The notes beneath the pieces are model-generated. The model made no database searches. It was given only the letters and a program-made list of their open reading frames with translations, and was not told the DNA's origin. From positions 2,852,001 through 2,916,000 of the forward strand of contig NZ_CP058552.1 in assembly GCF_013401555.1 (NCBI RefSeq): a stretch of 64,000 bases of DNA, given 5' to 3'. Source of the stretch: Paenibacillus sp. E222 (GTDB lineage Bacteria > Bacillota > Bacilli > Paenibacillales > Paenibacillaceae). The translations under genes and the position numbers were made by a program. Positions 34,127 through 42,134 of this stretch are shown here, in pieces (the stretch's first letter is position 1; each line of letters starts with the position of its first letter).

Positions 34127-34413
34127 TTACGAAATCTTCTGAAGAAGCGAAGCTAAAAGATTTCTGCAAGAAAGCTACTTCGTAAGCATGATCTTGCCTT
34201 TATCAACGGATCTTCCCTTCTATAAAGGGAATGCAAAAAATCCGGGGATAACAGCGATCGGAAGAACGATTCGTAACCGGAACGGCTGCTAATCTGTACG
34301 CTAACTTTTTAAAATAGACCAAAAATATTCTTACCTCAATTGGTTATACTAAGGCTGTCTGAACCAACATACAATGACTTTCGGGAGGTACATAACACAG
34401 TCCTGAACTGTGT
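34127..34413. other. Intergenic region with several inverted repeats
   Basis: The 525-bp gap after the AAA gene contains nested inverted repeats TTACGAA/TTCGTAA (34127-34133, 34179-34185) and GAAATCTT/AAGATTTC (34131-34138, 34157-34164). A small TTCCCTT/AAGGGAA hairpin lies near 34209-34228 and a perfect ACACAGT-N5-ACTGTGT repeat at 34395-34413. None is followed by a T-tract, and I find no convincing ORF. Remnant or structured RNA are both possible. Confidence 0.4.
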
Positions 34414-34522
34414 AAAATGCCGGACAGTAAGTCGATATGTTCAAAAAGCCGTGTTAGATGATGCTAAACAGAGAAAAGAGCATATGAACAAAAGGTAATA
34501 TACAACAATTTTCATGCCAGTT

Positions 34523-34547
34523 GTTTAAATGCTTCTGTAGCGGTTAA
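34523..34547 (+). promoter_or_regulatory. SigB-like promoter before the GlsB-like gene
   Basis: GTTTAA, 13 nt, GGTTAA lies 45 bp before the start codon. It resembles GTTTAA-N12-15-GGGTAT with two -10 mismatches. Confidence 0.35.
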
Positions 34548-34591
34548 TAGTAGACAGACAACAACAAAAACTTTAATTAGAGGTGAATGAT

Positions 34592-34849
34592 ATGGGTTGG
34601 TTATGGTCATTAATTATCGGTGGTATCATTGGATGGTTGGCAGGTCTGATTGTTGGTCGTGACATTCCCGGCGGCGTTATCGGTAACATCATTGCCGGTT
34701 TTATCGGCGGATGGTTAGGTGGAGTAATCCTGGGAGACATGGGTCCAGAAATGGGCGGATTCTATATCGTACCGGCATTAATAGGTGCCATTGTACTTGT
34801 AGCGATCGTGAGCTTGATCTTCCGTTCTATGGGTCGCAGCCGCGGGTAA
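34592..34849 (+). CDS. GlsB/YeaQ/YmgE-family stress membrane protein
   Basis: An 85-residue hydrophobic, glycine-rich membrane protein of the transglycosylase-associated family. It has three hydrophobic segments and the signature GGIIGWLAGLIVG...GVIGNIIAGFIGGWLGG in parts. In Gram-positives the GlsB type pairs with the Asp23 envelope-stress protein. No asp23 gene is adjacent here. AGAGGTGA precedes the ATG at 34592; a GTG three codons upstream overlaps that site and is less likely. Confidence 0.88.
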   Translation: MGWLWSLIIGGIIGWLAGLIVGRDIPGGVIGNIIAGFIGGWLGGVILGDMGPEMGGFYIVPALIGAIVLVAIVSLIFRSMGRSRG

Positions 34850-34926
34850 CGAATTCAAGATCTCTTGAATTACAGCGAGTTGGCAACAAGCAGTTTGAAT
34901 AACTGTTGATATAACAGATGCTTCTG

Positions 34927-34975
34927 AAGAGGTTGATGGAAGTCCACTGCGGTGGCTTTCCATCAACCTCTTTTT
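34927..34975 (+). terminator. Terminator after the GlsB-like gene
   Basis: AGAGGTTGATGGAA pairs with TTCCATCAACCTCT, with an inner CCAC/GTGG stem, followed by TTTT. Confidence 0.9.
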
Positions 34976-35014
34976 GTTTTAAGATATAGGTACAACAGAA
35001 AGGGATGAGTGCGC

Positions 35015-35533
35015 ATGGAAAAGGCTACATTTGCCGGCGGATGCTTCTGGTGTATGGTTACACCATTTGAAGAGCAACCAGGTATTCATGGTATTGTATC
35101 TGGCTATACCGGCGGTCACGTCGATAATCCAACATATGAGCAGGTCAAAACCGGGGAAACCGGTCATGTTGAGGTCGTTGAAATTACATTTGATCCAGAG
35201 GTATTTCCGTATGAACGTCTGCTGGAGCTGTATTGGCCCCAGACGGACCCAACCGATGACGGAGGGCAATTTCAGGATCGTGGAAGTCAGTACCGGACAG
35301 CGATCTTTGTCCATAATGAGCGTCAGCGTGAGCTCGCAGAACAGTCCAAGCAGGAGCTTGCAGCAAGCGGGCGATTCAATCAACCGATTGTGACGGAGAT
35401 TCGGGATGCAGTTGTGTTCTATCCAGCAGAAGATTACCATCAGGATTACCACAAGAAAAATGAGAAACATTATAAAGAAGACCGTGCGATATCCGGACGG
35501 GATGAATTTATTGAAGAAAACTGGAATAATTAA
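35015..35533 (+). CDS. msrA: Peptide methionine sulfoxide reductase MsrA
   Basis: A 172-residue cytoplasmic enzyme that reduces methionine-S-sulfoxide in oxidised proteins. The active-site motif is GGCFWC, with nucleophile C10. Further family landmarks are [18 protein letters not shown] (in parts), [12 protein letters not shown] and [12 protein letters not shown]. No MsrB domain is fused. A C-terminal resolving cysteine of the long type is not seen; C13 of the motif remains. GAAAGGG lies upstream of the ATG at 35015. A terminator follows. Confidence 0.95.
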   Translation: MEKATFAGGCFWCMVTPFEEQPGIHGIVSGYTGGHVDNPTYEQVKTGETGHVEVVEITFDPEVFPYERLLELYWPQTDPTDDGGQFQDRGSQYRTAIFVHNERQRELAEQSKQELAASGRFNQPIVTEIRDAVVFYPAEDYHQDYHKKNEKHYKEDRAISGRDEFIEENWNN

Positions 35534-35572
35534 TTCCATTTATATTAGACCAATTTGTATCAGAACTTATTG

Positions 35573-35617
35573 AAAAAGCCGGGAGAGTTCCAACAGGAAC
35601 TTCACCGGCTTTTTTTG
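35573..35617 (+). terminator. Terminator after msrA
   Basis: AAAAAGCCGG pairs with CCGGCTTTTT, with an inner GAGTTCC/GGAACTT stem around AACA, followed by T residues. It also lies at the end of the convergent rlmA-like gene. Confidence 0.9.
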
Positions 35618-35661
35618 ATTGTTCAATGATCAAGAGGATGTTATCTCAATGGCTACATAAC

Positions 35662-36528
35662 TTATCTCCGTTTTCCCACCAGTATTTCTAAATCAATCGT
35701 AATCTGGGATAAGGATTCTTGAACTCTGGCTATAGCTGATTCTGTCCCATGCCAGGAGAGTGGTGTCATATGAATGAGTGAATTTTTCCTGACTTCTGTA
35801 ACGGGCAGAGTGTATGTCACCGGAATGCTCTCTATGAGATGATGATGCTTGGTAAATCGGTCCAATACATACTCTCTGCCGTCTAGTTGATGAGATTGGT
35901 CCGGAAACAAAAGCTCTCTCATTTCCATTAGATATCGGTCACGGGGAATCACTTTGATGATCCAGCCATCCTTTTTCATCACTCGCCCGAACTCTTCATA
36001 ATTCGAAGGGGAAAGGATATTCAGGATCACGTCTAGCTGCCCCTCTGCAAAGGGACTATAAGCAAGATCACCAACAAACCAGATTTGCTGGTCGTAGGTA
36101 GAAGAAGCCATGGCAATACCCTCTTTGGCGATGTCGATCCCCCAGCCCACAGCTGGAGTATTCTGTGTAATCTGCTGCAAAAGAGATCCTTCTCCTGCAC
36201 CTGCATCTAGAATATGCAAGGGCTGACTGCTGCCACTGGAGTAATCTTCAATACAATAGCGAATGATATCGATCAGAGGTGTATAGATTGCAGTTTGAGA
36301 TAAAATATTCCTTTTGGCCGTAAATAAACGTTTGTCATAGCTGCCTTTGAAAAAACGTGTCATGAAATTGATATAGCCTTGTCGTGCCAAATCAAAGGTA
36401 TGTCTGGAACTACATTGAATATTGTCCCGACTAATCGTTGTCATTGTGTGATGACAGATGGGACATTTAAGCATATGGATGTATGGATAAATAAGCGCAG
36501 CACTACATTCTCTGCGTTGGATTGACAT
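35662..36528 (-). CDS. RlmA-type 23S rRNA guanine-N1 methyltransferase
   Basis: A 288-residue SAM-dependent methyltransferase. An N-terminal zinc-ribbon-like module has CPICHH and CSSRHTFDLARQGY, as in RlmA. The Rossmann fold follows, with motif I LDAGAGEGSLL and NILSPSNYEEFGRVMKKDG. Gram-positive RlmA(II)/TlrB enzymes methylate G748 of 23S rRNA in the macrolide-binding tunnel; Gram-negative RlmA(I) modifies G745. I chose the ATG at 36528 because GGGGTG lies just upstream; an in-frame ATG at 36543 is possible. A promoter, a 9-codon ORF ending in Arg-Tyr-Arg and a terminator hairpin precede it, suggesting antibiotic-responsive attenuation (inference). Confidence 0.85.
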   Translation of the reverse strand: MSIQRRECSAALIYPYIHMLKCPICHHTMTTISRDNIQCSSRHTFDLARQGYINFMTRFFKGSYDKRLFTAKRNILSQTAIYTPLIDIIRYCIEDYSSGSSQPLHILDAGAGEGSLLQQITQNTPAVGWGIDIAKEGIAMASSTYDQQIWFVGDLAYSPFAEGQLDVILNILSPSNYEEFGRVMKKDGWIIKVIPRDRYLMEMRELLFPDQSHQLDGREYVLDRFTKHHHLIESIPVTYTLPVTEVRKNSLIHMTPLSWHGTESAIARVQESLSQITIDLEILVGKRR

Positions 36529-36570
36529 GGAATAGCACCCCATTCATTCAGATCTGGATAACTGAAGAAA

Positions 36571-36630
36571 AGGGCATAACAAATAAACCTCTATCGAACC
36601 TTTTGAAAAAAGAGGTTTATGTTATGCCCT
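36571..36630 (-). terminator. Attenuator-like terminator before the rlmA-like gene
   Basis: On the minus strand a 20-nt 5' arm made of AGGGCATAAC and ATAAACCTCT pairs with AGAGGTTTAT and GTTATGCCCT, with a TT bulge, followed by TTTCTT. The 5' arm begins 3 nt after the stop codon of a short leader ORF, so a ribosome held there would cover it and prevent folding. Confidence 0.75.
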
Positions 36631-36633
36631 AAG

Positions 36634-36663
36634 TTATCTGTATCGAATGAATTGAATAATCAT
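36634..36663 (-). CDS. Leader peptide ORF MIIQFIRYR
   Basis: A nine-residue ORF in the leader of the rlmA-like gene. AAGGAG lies 12 nt before the ATG, slightly long but workable. The last three residues are Arg-Tyr-Arg, a +X+ motif of the kind at which macrolide-bound ribosomes stall in leader peptides such as ErmDL. The stop codon is followed after 3 nt by the terminator's 5' arm. The arrangement fits ribosome-stalling antitermination. Confidence 0.65.
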   Translation of the reverse strand: MIIQFIRYR

Positions 36664-36717
36664 GGGAGGGCTACGCTCCTTGCCAATCAAGAGTAGGGTG
36701 AAAAAGTGAACGGTACT

Positions 36718-36726
36718 ATTATACCA
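36718..36726 (-). promoter_or_regulatory. Extended -10 promoter for the rlmA-like leader
   Basis: On the minus strand TGGTATAAT is a perfect extended -10. The -35 region is poor. A start near 36711 gives about 48 nt before the leader ORF. Confidence 0.6.
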
Positions 36727-36780
36727 GTTTGCGCAGAGAGGATAAAAGGGAGGGTATTCTCATCGTTGTGTGAAATAACA

Positions 36781-36820
36781 GAGCGCCCTGTTAACCGTCA
36801 GTCGGTCAACCAGAGCGCTC
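36781..36820 (-). terminator. Terminator of the propeller-like gene
   Basis: GAGCGC and GGTTGACCG pair with CGGTTAAC and GCGCTC on the minus strand, followed by TGTTATTT. It directly follows the stop codon at 36827. Confidence 0.75.
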
Positions 36821-36826
36821 GATTTA

Positions 36827-38101
36827 TTATTTTGCTGAGGCTGTCTTCAATACATACTTGGATAAGGCATCGTCATTGATCTGATAAATAATATGATTAT
36901 TGTACGTTGAATATCCATCGAGCAATCCAGGAGAGGATGCGAACTCATATTCATGTACCGTATCCAATGTTTGCGGATCAAGAATATAACCTTTTTTGGC
37001 GAAATCAAGTTTGTACTGTCCGTCCTGTGTACGATCAACCTGCATGAGAATAGGCTGCTCTTCCTTGAATGTACGTTCAGTCACTTGGCCTTTCATGGTG
37101 TACAGCTCCAGCTTTTGGCCTGTAAACAGAGTGTAACTGTTGCCTGCGGTCTGAACATAGGCATCACCGGCAATAGCACGGCCCCAGGCGAGTTTGCCGT
37201 CGGTGCCAAAGCCCATCAGCTTGTTGCCCGTGTTCGCAAAATTGGCGCGCATAATCACGGAGCCATCTTCCAGAATGGCCAGCGATTCACCGCCGCCGTC
37301 TCCCAGAGTGTTGGCATTGCTCGGGAACTGGTAGAAGGAAAGACGATTCATCGTACGATCGTAAATCTCGACTTTGGGATTAGCGGCCGGCTGCCAGAAG
37401 CTGCCGACTTTAGTTTGTTTGCTGGCATCGACTACAATTCGATCACTGCCTGCTTTGAGCACAGAACCGTTGATTGTTTTTTCTGTAATCAGTTTTCCCT
37501 TTTTGTCATACAGCGAGATGGCTGAACGAACGGAACCGTTCGATTGAACACCAGGGCTCGAAGCGATCAATAACGTATCGTCGTCCAGAAGGTACATGGA
37601 TGATGAATTACTCACGTTTTTGACCCAGTTGGTTTTGCCGGAAGTATTGAACGAGTATACCTTTTTGGTTCCATCCGAGTATTCCATATACACATAAGCT
37701 GTGCCGTTGCTGGTATATAGTGAATTGGAGTAGGTTGTATAAGGCCCACTTTTCTCATGGAAAATAACGTTCCATTTCAATTGTCCGGTTGTGGCATCCA
37801 GCGCTTGAAGCGAATCCAGCTGCCAATCCAGCTTCGTATTGCTGCTTGTTTTGGTCACGGGCTGGGAAGAATGCACATACACCAGATTTTTCGCAGGTAC
37901 AGCGTTCACTTCGTTGACGATAACGTCTTTCTCCGTATTCACTTGTGTGAGTGACAGAGAAGATGAGGTCCATGAAGGCTTAGGCAATGGTGCATTTTGT
38001 TCTGCGGCCGCGTAGCTTGGTGTATGCAGGCTGAAGAGGAGCGTGCCACTGAGAAGAAGCGCAGCCCATGTTTTGGACTTTCGTTTGTTGGATGTATGCA
38101 A
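36827..38101 (-). CDS. Exported PQQ-like beta-propeller protein
   Basis: A 424-residue protein with a Sec signal peptide (basic KRKSK, hydrophobic core, cleavage near PSYAAAEQ). The mature part is made of repeated beta strands of the form LDATTGQLKW, YSFNTSGKTNW, LYDKKGKLI and GFGTDGKLAW, which look like blades of a PQQ/quinoprotein-type propeller. No catalytic motif or cofactor site is evident. The start is a TTG at 38101 because GAAAGGTGG lies eight bases upstream; an in-frame TTG at 38128 has no binding site. It is a monocistronic gene of unknown function. Confidence 0.7.
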   Translation of the reverse strand: MHTSNKRKSKTWAALLLSGTLLFSLHTPSYAAAEQNAPLPKPSWTSSSLSLTQVNTEKDVIVNEVNAVPAKNLVYVHSSQPVTKTSSNTKLDWQLDSLQALDATTGQLKWNVIFHEKSGPYTTYSNSLYTSNGTAYVYMEYSDGTKKVYSFNTSGKTNWVKNVSNSSSMYLLDDDTLLIASSPGVQSNGSVRSAISLYDKKGKLITEKTINGSVLKAGSDRIVVDASKQTKVGSFWQPAANPKVEIYDRTMNRLSFYQFPSNANTLGDGGGESLAILEDGSVIMRANFANTGNKLMGFGTDGKLAWGRAIAGDAYVQTAGNSYTLFTGQKLELYTMKGQVTERTFKEEQPILMQVDRTQDGQYKLDFAKKGYILDPQTLDTVHEYEFASSPGLLDGYSTYNNHIIYQINDDALSKYVLKTASAK

Positions 38102-38196
38102 GTTATAAACCACCTTTCTTCGATTCAAAATAGAACCGATTGTTGAATTCTACCATTTCATACCTATGAAATTCAACCTGAGTGTCTGTAACCTTT

Positions 38197-38213
38197 TATA
38201 ATAGAGGTATAAT
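38197..38213 (+). promoter_or_regulatory. Overlapping -10 boxes upstream of the Mrr-like gene
   Basis: Two TATAAT hexamers (38197-38202 and 38208-38213) lie in tandem about 150 bp before the gene. No matching -35 box is obvious. Confidence 0.35.
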
Positions 38214-38357
38214 ATTATTGTTGTTTGGAGAAGTTCGAGGGTTACAGGGAATTCATCTTCTTTCTGTTACGAGAGAAGTCTGCTATATTTAGTCGGGTGA
38301 CGAGGGCTAATAGGGGTACAAGCCTGCCAGATTAGAGGAACGACAAGGAGAACAGAC

Positions 38358-38954
38358 ATGAATTGGAATGAAAATATGACCACTGTGGGTATAGGCATTA
38401 TTGTCCTTTTACTGCTCATTGCCTGGATCATTCGCCGTGTAATTCGGCGAGGGCAGCGCATACGAAGTGAGGCCAATCCGCGTAAGATTACGATTAAGGA
38501 TATCGATAAAATGCAGGATGGGTCGGAATTTGAACTGTACCTGTATCATTTATTCCAACAACTCGGTTATGCCGAAGTACATAAGACGACAAGCAGCCGA
38601 GATTTTGGTGCGGATCTTGTATTTGTGGATAGGGCAGGCAGACGTAATGTCATTCAGGCCAAGCGTTACGGAGCGAATCATCCGGTTGGGCTCAGCGCAG
38701 TACAGGAGATTTACACGTCCATGCGTTATTATGAAGCAGATCGATCCATCGTGCTCACCTCAGCCAGATATACGGAAGCATGCCGGACGCTGGCCGCGGT
38801 CAACGGGGTGAAGCTGCTGGACCGGGAAGATCTATTGGACCTGATCACGCTGTTTAAATCCAGAAGAATGGAAGAGGCACTGGAATTGATTGAGGAGGAT
38901 GATCAGGAGCCTGTGGAAACTTGGCAATCACGGCGGAAAAGAGTTCCACGTTAA
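38358..38954 (+). CDS. Membrane-anchored Mrr-like restriction endonuclease-fold protein
   Basis: A 198-residue protein with an N-terminal transmembrane segment (~9-27) followed by basic residues (RRVIRRGQR) and a PD-(D/E)XK-type Mrr_cat domain (~45-160). The nuclease core has GSEFELYLYHLFQQLGY, RDFGADLVF and the catalytic-type VIQAKRY. These residues appear intact, so nuclease activity is possible. Proteins of this type are widespread in Firmicutes with unknown roles. AAGGAGA precedes the ATG. No methylase or specificity subunit is adjacent, so a classical restriction system is not supported. Confidence 0.85.
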   Translation: MNWNENMTTVGIGIIVLLLLIAWIIRRVIRRGQRIRSEANPRKITIKDIDKMQDGSEFELYLYHLFQQLGYAEVHKTTSSRDFGADLVFVDRAGRRNVIQAKRYGANHPVGLSAVQEIYTSMRYYEADRSIVLTSARYTEACRTLAAVNGVKLLDREDLLDLITLFKSRRMEEALELIEEDDQEPVETWQSRRKRVPR

Positions 38955-39024
38955 TCACCTTCACTTGTCTGCCTGCACATGATATATTGAGTGCATACCA
39001 ATCAAGGGAGTGTGTTCAATTATC

Positions 39025-39249
39025 ATGGCACGTACACAAACGCAAAAAGCATTGCGCAAAGCAGAGCGGTCGGGACAATGGTGTCCGGAGCAAAGTCGGA
39101 GAGTAAACGGAGATTATGGAGCGTTATCCCAGCATGTTCGGCTCATGCCTACCAAACAGGAAAAATTGCAAAAGGTCAAACACAAGAAGCGGACCCAGGA
39201 TGGTGGTGCTTCTTTTTATTTTGTCTATGGTGTGCGGAGAGCTGTGTGA
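39025..39249 (+). CDS. Short basic conserved protein
   Basis: A 74-residue, highly basic protein beginning MARTQTQKALRKAERSG. It contains a Lys/Arg-rich stretch (KQEKLQKVKHKKRTQ) and no membrane segment. I do not recognise a function; the charge suggests nucleic-acid binding. The ATG at 39025 is 14 nt from AAGGGAG, longer than ideal; a GTG at 39010 overlaps that motif. It stands alone between the Mrr-like and AlkX-like genes. Confidence 0.6.
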   Translation: MARTQTQKALRKAERSGQWCPEQSRRVNGDYGALSQHVRLMPTKQEKLQKVKHKKRTQDGGASFYFVYGVRRAV

Positions 39250-39389
39250 GGCATCAACATTTTTATAAAAAAGCTCTTCCTTCGATTGGAATGACATCCC
39301 TTGGATTGTTAAAATCAATATATCTCTTTTGAATTGGATCATTATAGCTATACATCCTCCTATCTTCGATGAAGGGAAGAATTGTACAT

Positions 39390-40637
39390 ATGACAACAGC
39401 GCTTCGCATGAATAAGAAAATCGTTCGGCGTTTTTTGCTGCAAACACAATCTTTGTTGGGACGTTGGCCCGCAGCTACCTTGCCTTCGGGTCCTGAACAG
39501 GTGATGCAGCTGATTCGCACCCTTGGCTGCGTACAGATTGATCCTGTTGCTGCTGTAACCGGAAATCAGCATTTGGTGCTGGGCGCTCGTGATCCGGGCT
39601 ATACTTCCGAATATTTACATACCTTGCTAAGTGATCATAGAGTGTTCGAATATTTTGCCAATGCCGCCTGTGTCATTCCGATGGAGGATTATGCTCTGTT
39701 CGAACCTGTACGTGCCCGATTACGGGAGCGTCTGGCTCCTTCCCTGCAAGGGCTGGAGAATACGGTGCAGCATGTGCTGAAGCGTTTGGAAGAAGAGGGA
39801 CCACTCCCGTCAAGAGCTTTTCGTGCGGTGGAACGGGTGAGTGGATATTGGGACAGTGCAGATGTGCCTAAAACGAAGGACACCTCGTTAGCGTTGAACT
39901 TGCTGCTGGATTCGGCTGCCATTCGTGTCGTGGCAAGGCAGGGCAATGAGCGTTATTTTCATATTACGGAATCCGGACTGCTGGAGCAGGGCCAATCCAT
40001 GACAGCGGAGATCGATCTTTTGACTCAAAGGCAGGCTCTCATGGACAAGTACATATATGCTTATCGGGTCGTGGACGTGCGAGATCCACGATTGGGCTGG
40101 ATGAAATCCACCGCTGCTGAACGTCGGAATGAGATGGCAGCACGAGTCGCAGATGGTCGCATGATCCCGCTGGAGGTTGAGGACGTAGCGACGCCTTATT
40201 ACATCCGTGCAGAAGATGAGGGTTTGTTGCGTGAGTTGGAAAGGGAAGAGCCGCATTATGATCCATCAGGTCCGGTACGATTCTTGCCCCCGCTGGACAA
40301 CCTGCTGTGGAGACGGGAACGGATTGTAGATTTATTTGATTTCCATTATAAGTGGGAGATATACACACCAGAGGTGAAACGAACTTACGGCTATTACGCC
40401 ATGCCCATTCTCCACGGCGATCGGCTGATTGGACGCATGGACCCGCGACTCGATCGCAAAACGGGCGTACTAACGGTTCGGTTGTTATCGATGGAAGAGA
40501 CTGCTCCGCCTGTGGAGGAATGGATCGCGGATTTTCGGGAGGGACTTCGTTTCTTTGCAACGATGCATGGAGCGCGATCCATCACGGTAGAGAAGACCGT
40601 ACCAAAGGGGTTGAAAAAACAGCTTAAGTCGATTTGA
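39390..40637 (+). CDS. AlkX/YcaQ-like winged-helix DNA glycosylase (HTH_42 family)
   Basis: A 415-residue protein of the HTH_42 superfamily, which contains the AlkZ and AlkX (YcaQ) DNA glycosylases that unhook interstrand crosslinks and excise N-alkylpurines. The catalytic-type Q-phi-D motif is visible in GCVQIDPV, followed by GNQHLVLGARDPGY. Other family landmarks are PPLDNLLWRRER, FDFHYKWEIYTP and YGYYAMPILHGDRLIGRMDPRLDR in parts. AAGGGAAG lies ten bases before the ATG at 39390. No resistance-biosynthesis genes are nearby, which fits the housekeeping AlkX branch more than AlkZ self-resistance. Confidence 0.85.
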   Translation: MTTALRMNKKIVRRFLLQTQSLLGRWPAATLPSGPEQVMQLIRTLGCVQIDPVAAVTGNQHLVLGARDPGYTSEYLHTLLSDHRVFEYFANAACVIPMEDYALFEPVRARLRERLAPSLQGLENTVQHVLKRLEEEGPLPSRAFRAVERVSGYWDSADVPKTKDTSLALNLLLDSAAIRVVARQGNERYFHITESGLLEQGQSMTAEIDLLTQRQALMDKYIYAYRVVDVRDPRLGWMKSTAAERRNEMAARVADGRMIPLEVEDVATPYYIRAEDEGLLRELEREEPHYDPSGPVRFLPPLDNLLWRRERIVDLFDFHYKWEIYTPEVKRTYGYYAMPILHGDRLIGRMDPRLDRKTGVLTVRLLSMEETAPPVEEWIADFREGLRFFATMHGARSITVEKTVPKGLKKQLKSI

Positions 40638-40660
40638 TAGAATCGGTAGACGTCAATAAA

Positions 40661-40680
40661 GGGAGCGAAAGCTCGCTCCC
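40661..40680. terminator. Convergent terminator between AlkX-like gene and fabV
   Basis: GGGAGCGA pairs with TCGCTCCC around AAGC. On the minus strand it is followed by TTTATT, so it mainly serves fabV. Confidence 0.7.
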
Positions 40681-40745
40681 CTAAGGCTGAATCTGGACCT
40701 GTAATAAGCTTGTTACTCCAGTCTCACAGCAAATTTAGTTTTCAA

Positions 40746-41936
40746 TTAACGCAGATGTGGGACTTCAACATTTGGATCAACATCTGCTTCATAATCCACG
40801 CCGTCGGTTTCGAAACCAAACAGTTGGAAGAACTCCTGACGGTATCCTGCCAAATCGGACAGATCGTAGATGTTTTCAGTGGTCAGCTCGTTCCAGAGCT
40901 TCGCCACTTCTTCCTGAACGTCTGCTCTCATCTCCCAATCATCAATACGAATACGCCCTGCTTCATCGGTCGGAACTTCTCCTCCCGCATACAGGCGATC
41001 AGCGAACAAACGTTGCAATTGCTCGATGCAGCCTTCATGCAAGCCTTTTTCCTTCATGACTTTGTACAATGCGGAGATATACAACGGCACCACTGGAATT
41101 GCGGAGCTTGATTGGGTGACCAGCGCTTTGGCTACGGTCAGGTAAGCACGTCCGCCCTTTGCACTCAGACGATCATTCAACTTATGGGCTGTCGCTTCCA
41201 GATGGTTTTTGGCCTGACCGATGGAACCATCACGATAGATCGCATGCGTAAGTTCAGGACCGATGTAAGAAAAGGCAATGGTTGTTGCGTTGTCTGCGAG
41301 TACGCCACCCTGTTGCAAGGCATCCATCCACAGTTCCCAATCATCTCCGCCCATCACGGCTACCGTCTGACGGATTTCTTCATCGGATGCCGGATCAATC
41401 GTAACGGAAGTCACTTCACCCGTATGGAAATTGACGGTTTTGTTGGTGTACGATTGTCCAATCGGTTTGAGCACGGAGTTGAATACTTCACCAGTATTCG
41501 GATCGGTACGGCGTGCCGACGCTACGCTGTAGACCACCAGATCAACCTGACCGAGTTCACTGCGAATCAGTTCAACGGTCTTTTCTCTTGTTTCGTTGGC
41601 AAAGGCATCGCCTGTGATGCTGTATGATTTCAGTCCTGCTTCTTCCGCAGCTTTTTCAAATGCAGCGGAGTTGTACCAGCCAGCTGAAGCCGTACGTTTA
41701 TCAGTGGCGCTGCTTGGGCGGTAAATGCCGATGGTGTTGGCTCCGGCACCGAATGCGGATACGACGCGCGATGCAAGTCCATATCCAGTGGAAGCTCCGA
41801 TAACGAGTACGTTCCGCGGTCCGTTCAATTGCGGTTGGGATTTTACATAATCAATTTGCTCCTGCACTTGTGCAGCACAGCCTACAGGATGGGAAGTTGT
41901 ACAAATAAAACCACGTGTTCTTGGTTTAATAATCAT
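40746..41936 (-). CDS. fabV: Enoyl-ACP reductase FabV
   Basis: A 396-residue NADH-dependent enoyl-ACP/enoyl-CoA reductase completing each round of fatty-acid elongation. The nucleotide site is VIGASTGYGLASR, and the catalytic pair Y234 and K243 has the Y-x8-K spacing that separates FabV from FabI (Y-x6-K). The start MIIKPRTRGFICTT is typical. FabV enzymes are much less sensitive to triclosan than FabI. The family is best known from Gram-negative bacteria such as Vibrio and Pseudomonas, so a Firmicute copy may be an old acquisition. It is monocistronic; its upstream region holds a perfect 19-bp palindrome. Confidence 0.95.
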   Translation of the reverse strand: MIIKPRTRGFICTTSHPVGCAAQVQEQIDYVKSQPQLNGPRNVLVIGASTGYGLASRVVSAFGAGANTIGIYRPSSATDKRTASAGWYNSAAFEKAAEEAGLKSYSITGDAFANETREKTVELIRSELGQVDLVVYSVASARRTDPNTGEVFNSVLKPIGQSYTNKTVNFHTGEVTSVTIDPASDEEIRQTVAVMGGDDWELWMDALQQGGVLADNATTIAFSYIGPELTHAIYRDGSIGQAKNHLEATAHKLNDRLSAKGGRAYLTVAKALVTQSSSAIPVVPLYISALYKVMKEKGLHEGCIEQLQRLFADRLYAGGEVPTDEAGRIRIDDWEMRADVQEEVAKLWNELTTENIYDLSDLAGYRQEFFQLFGFETDGVDYEADVDPNVEVPHLR

Positions 41937-42024
41937 TCATTTGCATCCTTTCATATTCAACTCTTGTTCTTCATTGTTGGATAATGCTCTTGTACATACC
42001 ACCTTATTGTAAAACAATTGCCTC

Positions 42025-42043
42025 CGAAACGGAAACCGTTTCG
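42025..42043. promoter_or_regulatory. Perfect 19-bp palindrome between fabV and an HTH-TPR regulator
   Basis: CGAAACGG-AAA-CCGTTTCG is fully symmetric around AAA. It is about 90 bp before fabV and 92 bp before the divergent regulator gene. A smaller ATTGT-AAA-ACAAT repeat lies 5 bp away (42007-42019). It is probably an operator, perhaps for the adjacent regulator. No T-tract makes it a terminator. Confidence 0.5.
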
Positions 42044-42134
42044 ATGGATTTGGCTAAAAGACGGTATCCGGCTTCGTACCCTGGATGATATTATATAGTA
42101 GATTCACAGGATCCAAACGAAAGGAAGACTAGTC

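Noticed and set aside
38358..40637. Defence island (Mrr-like nuclease plus HTH_42 protein)
   Set aside because: No methyltransferase, specificity subunit, helicase or mobile-element marker is nearby; the HTH_42 protein carries the AlkX glycosylase motif, so separate housekeeping roles are more likely.
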